The notes under the pieces were generated by a model. That model saw only the letters and a program-made list of their open reading frames with translations, was not told the DNA's origin and searched no databases. The position numbers and the translations under genes are program-made. A stretch of DNA of 64,000 nucleotides from Pelagibacteraceae bacterium AG-430-I06. GTDB taxonomy: Bacteria > Pseudomonadota > Alphaproteobacteria > Pelagibacterales > Pelagibacteraceae. Below are positions 63,065 through 64,000 of this stretch, one piece after another (the stretch's first letter is position 1; every line of letters begins with the position of its first letter). The stretch covers positions 1-64,000 of the forward strand of contig QCOH01000001.1 in assembly GCA_003209895.1 (NCBI GenBank), read 5' to 3'.

Positions 63065-64000
63065 ATGAAAGTTCCTGTTCTTATTCCAAGACTATTTGAT
63101 TATCCACACACTTATCTATCCGGTAAGTTTCATAAATTAAAACCTGGATCGATAGTCTCTGTACCTTTTGGCAAAGATAAAGAGATAGGCGTGATTTGGG
63201 ATAAAAAAGAGGAAACTAGTAAAAACTTTAAATTAAAAACTGTTTTAGAACAAAATCATCTATCTTTTGATAAAAAATTAGTTGAATTTATAAATTGGTT
63301 TTCAATTTATAATTTGGTTCCTAAAGGAATGGTCTTAAAGATGTTTTTAGGAGATAAGACATTTCTTAAAAAAAGCTCAGAAAAATTTTCTCCTATAGAA
63401 ACAAAAAAACAAATTAAATTTAATCTTAATAAAAGTCAAAAAAAATGTTTAAAAGAAATAAATAATTTTGGAAATAGATTTAATGTTACGTTACTACAAG
63501 GAGTAACAGGCTCTGGAAAAACTTTGGTATATTTTGAAAAGATTAGAGAAAATATAAATAGAAATAGACAAAGTTTAGTTTTGATACCAGAAATATTTTT
63601 AACAAATCAGTTTAATCAAAGATTTGAAGAGTACTTTGGTTTCAAACCAGCCATTTGGCACTCAAAAATTACGAAAAAAAATAAACGAACAATTTGGCAA
63701 AATATTGCAAATGGAAAAATGAAATTAGTCTTAGGTGCAAGATCGTCATTATTTTTACCATTTAGAAATTTAGGTTTAATCGTTGTTGATGAGGAACACG
63801 ACTCTTCATATAAACAAGATGAAGGAATAAGATACAATGCAAGGGACATGGCGATATCTCGAGCATCAATCGAAGATATACCTATACTATTATCTACATC
63901 AATTCCATCGTTAGAAACATATAATAATGTAAAAATTGGAAAATATAATTTTACTAAACTGGAAAAAAGATACAAAAATTTTTCATTACCGAGAGCAGAA
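63065..64000 (+). CDS. priA: primosomal replication factor PriA (N-terminal part, truncated by window edge)
   Basis: Read manually, open to window end: MKVPVLIPRLFDYPHTYLSGKFHKLKPGSIVSVPFGKDKEIGVIW ... LLQGVTGSGKTLVYFEKI ... LVLGARSSLFLPFRNLGLIVVDEEHDSSYKQDEGIRYNARDMAISRA. Confidence 0.95.
   Translation, partial: MKVPVLIPRLFDYPHTYLSGKFHKLKPGSIVSVPFGKDKEIGVIWDKKEETSKNFKLKTVLEQNHLSFDKKLVEFINWFSIYNLVPKGMVLKMFLGDKTFLKKSSEKFSPIETKKQIKFNLNKSQKKCLKEINNFGNRFNVTLLQGVTGSGKTLVYFEKIRENINRNRQSLVLIPEIFLTNQFNQRFEEYFGFKPAIWHSKITKKNKRTIWQNIANGKMKLVLGARSSLFLPFRNLGLIVVDEEHDSSYKQDEGIRYNARDMAISRASIEDIPILLSTSIPSLETYNNVKIGKYNFTKLEKRYKNFSLPRAE

Noticed and set aside
63616-63975. 119-aa minus-strand ORF at right end
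   Set aside because: Antisense to the priA helicase domain, which is open to the window edge and carries clear motifs.
1-64000. CRISPR arrays, prophage, transposases, toxin-antitoxin or restriction modules
   Set aside because: No direct-repeat/spacer pattern, no transposase, integrase or defence-family motifs seen on either strand; the only dense repeat is the in-frame rpsP tandem.

Overview
AT-rich, densely packed alphaproteobacterial chromosome segment. Gene content and style resemble SAR11/Pelagibacterales, but this taxonomic call is an inference from protein character and gene order. Almost all of the window is core metabolism: acs, tsaD, hemC/hemD, folD, argG, the ccmCDEFGH cytochrome c maturation operon, a glcDEF glycolate locus with 2-hydroxyacid enzymes followed by a TRAP transporter, ftsY/dapF divergent from ffh-rpsP-trmD-rplS-leuCDB-asd-sdhCDAB-mmsA-mdh, then sucCD-sucAB-lpd and the 5' part of priA, which runs off the right edge. 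The only clearly accessory block is a four-gene, mixed-strand glycosyltransferase/methyltransferase cassette (50.4-55.3 kb) inserted between mdh and sucC. I added three coding regions missing from the ORF track: a 41-aa DUF2256-type zinc-ribbon protein next to the photolyase, a 59-aa membrane mini-protein between the amidase and the EamA transporter, and partial priA. I found no rRNA, tRNA, CRISPR array, IS element or prophage, and no convincing wholly new multigene system. The best novelty candidates are a cluster of three hairpins in the dapF/ffh divergent region, a 16-bp long-stem hairpin between hspQ and ccmC, a four-copy 42-bp tandem repeat forming the C-terminus of ribosomal protein S16, a polybasic N-terminal extension on acetyl-CoA synthetase, and the mdh/sucC island.
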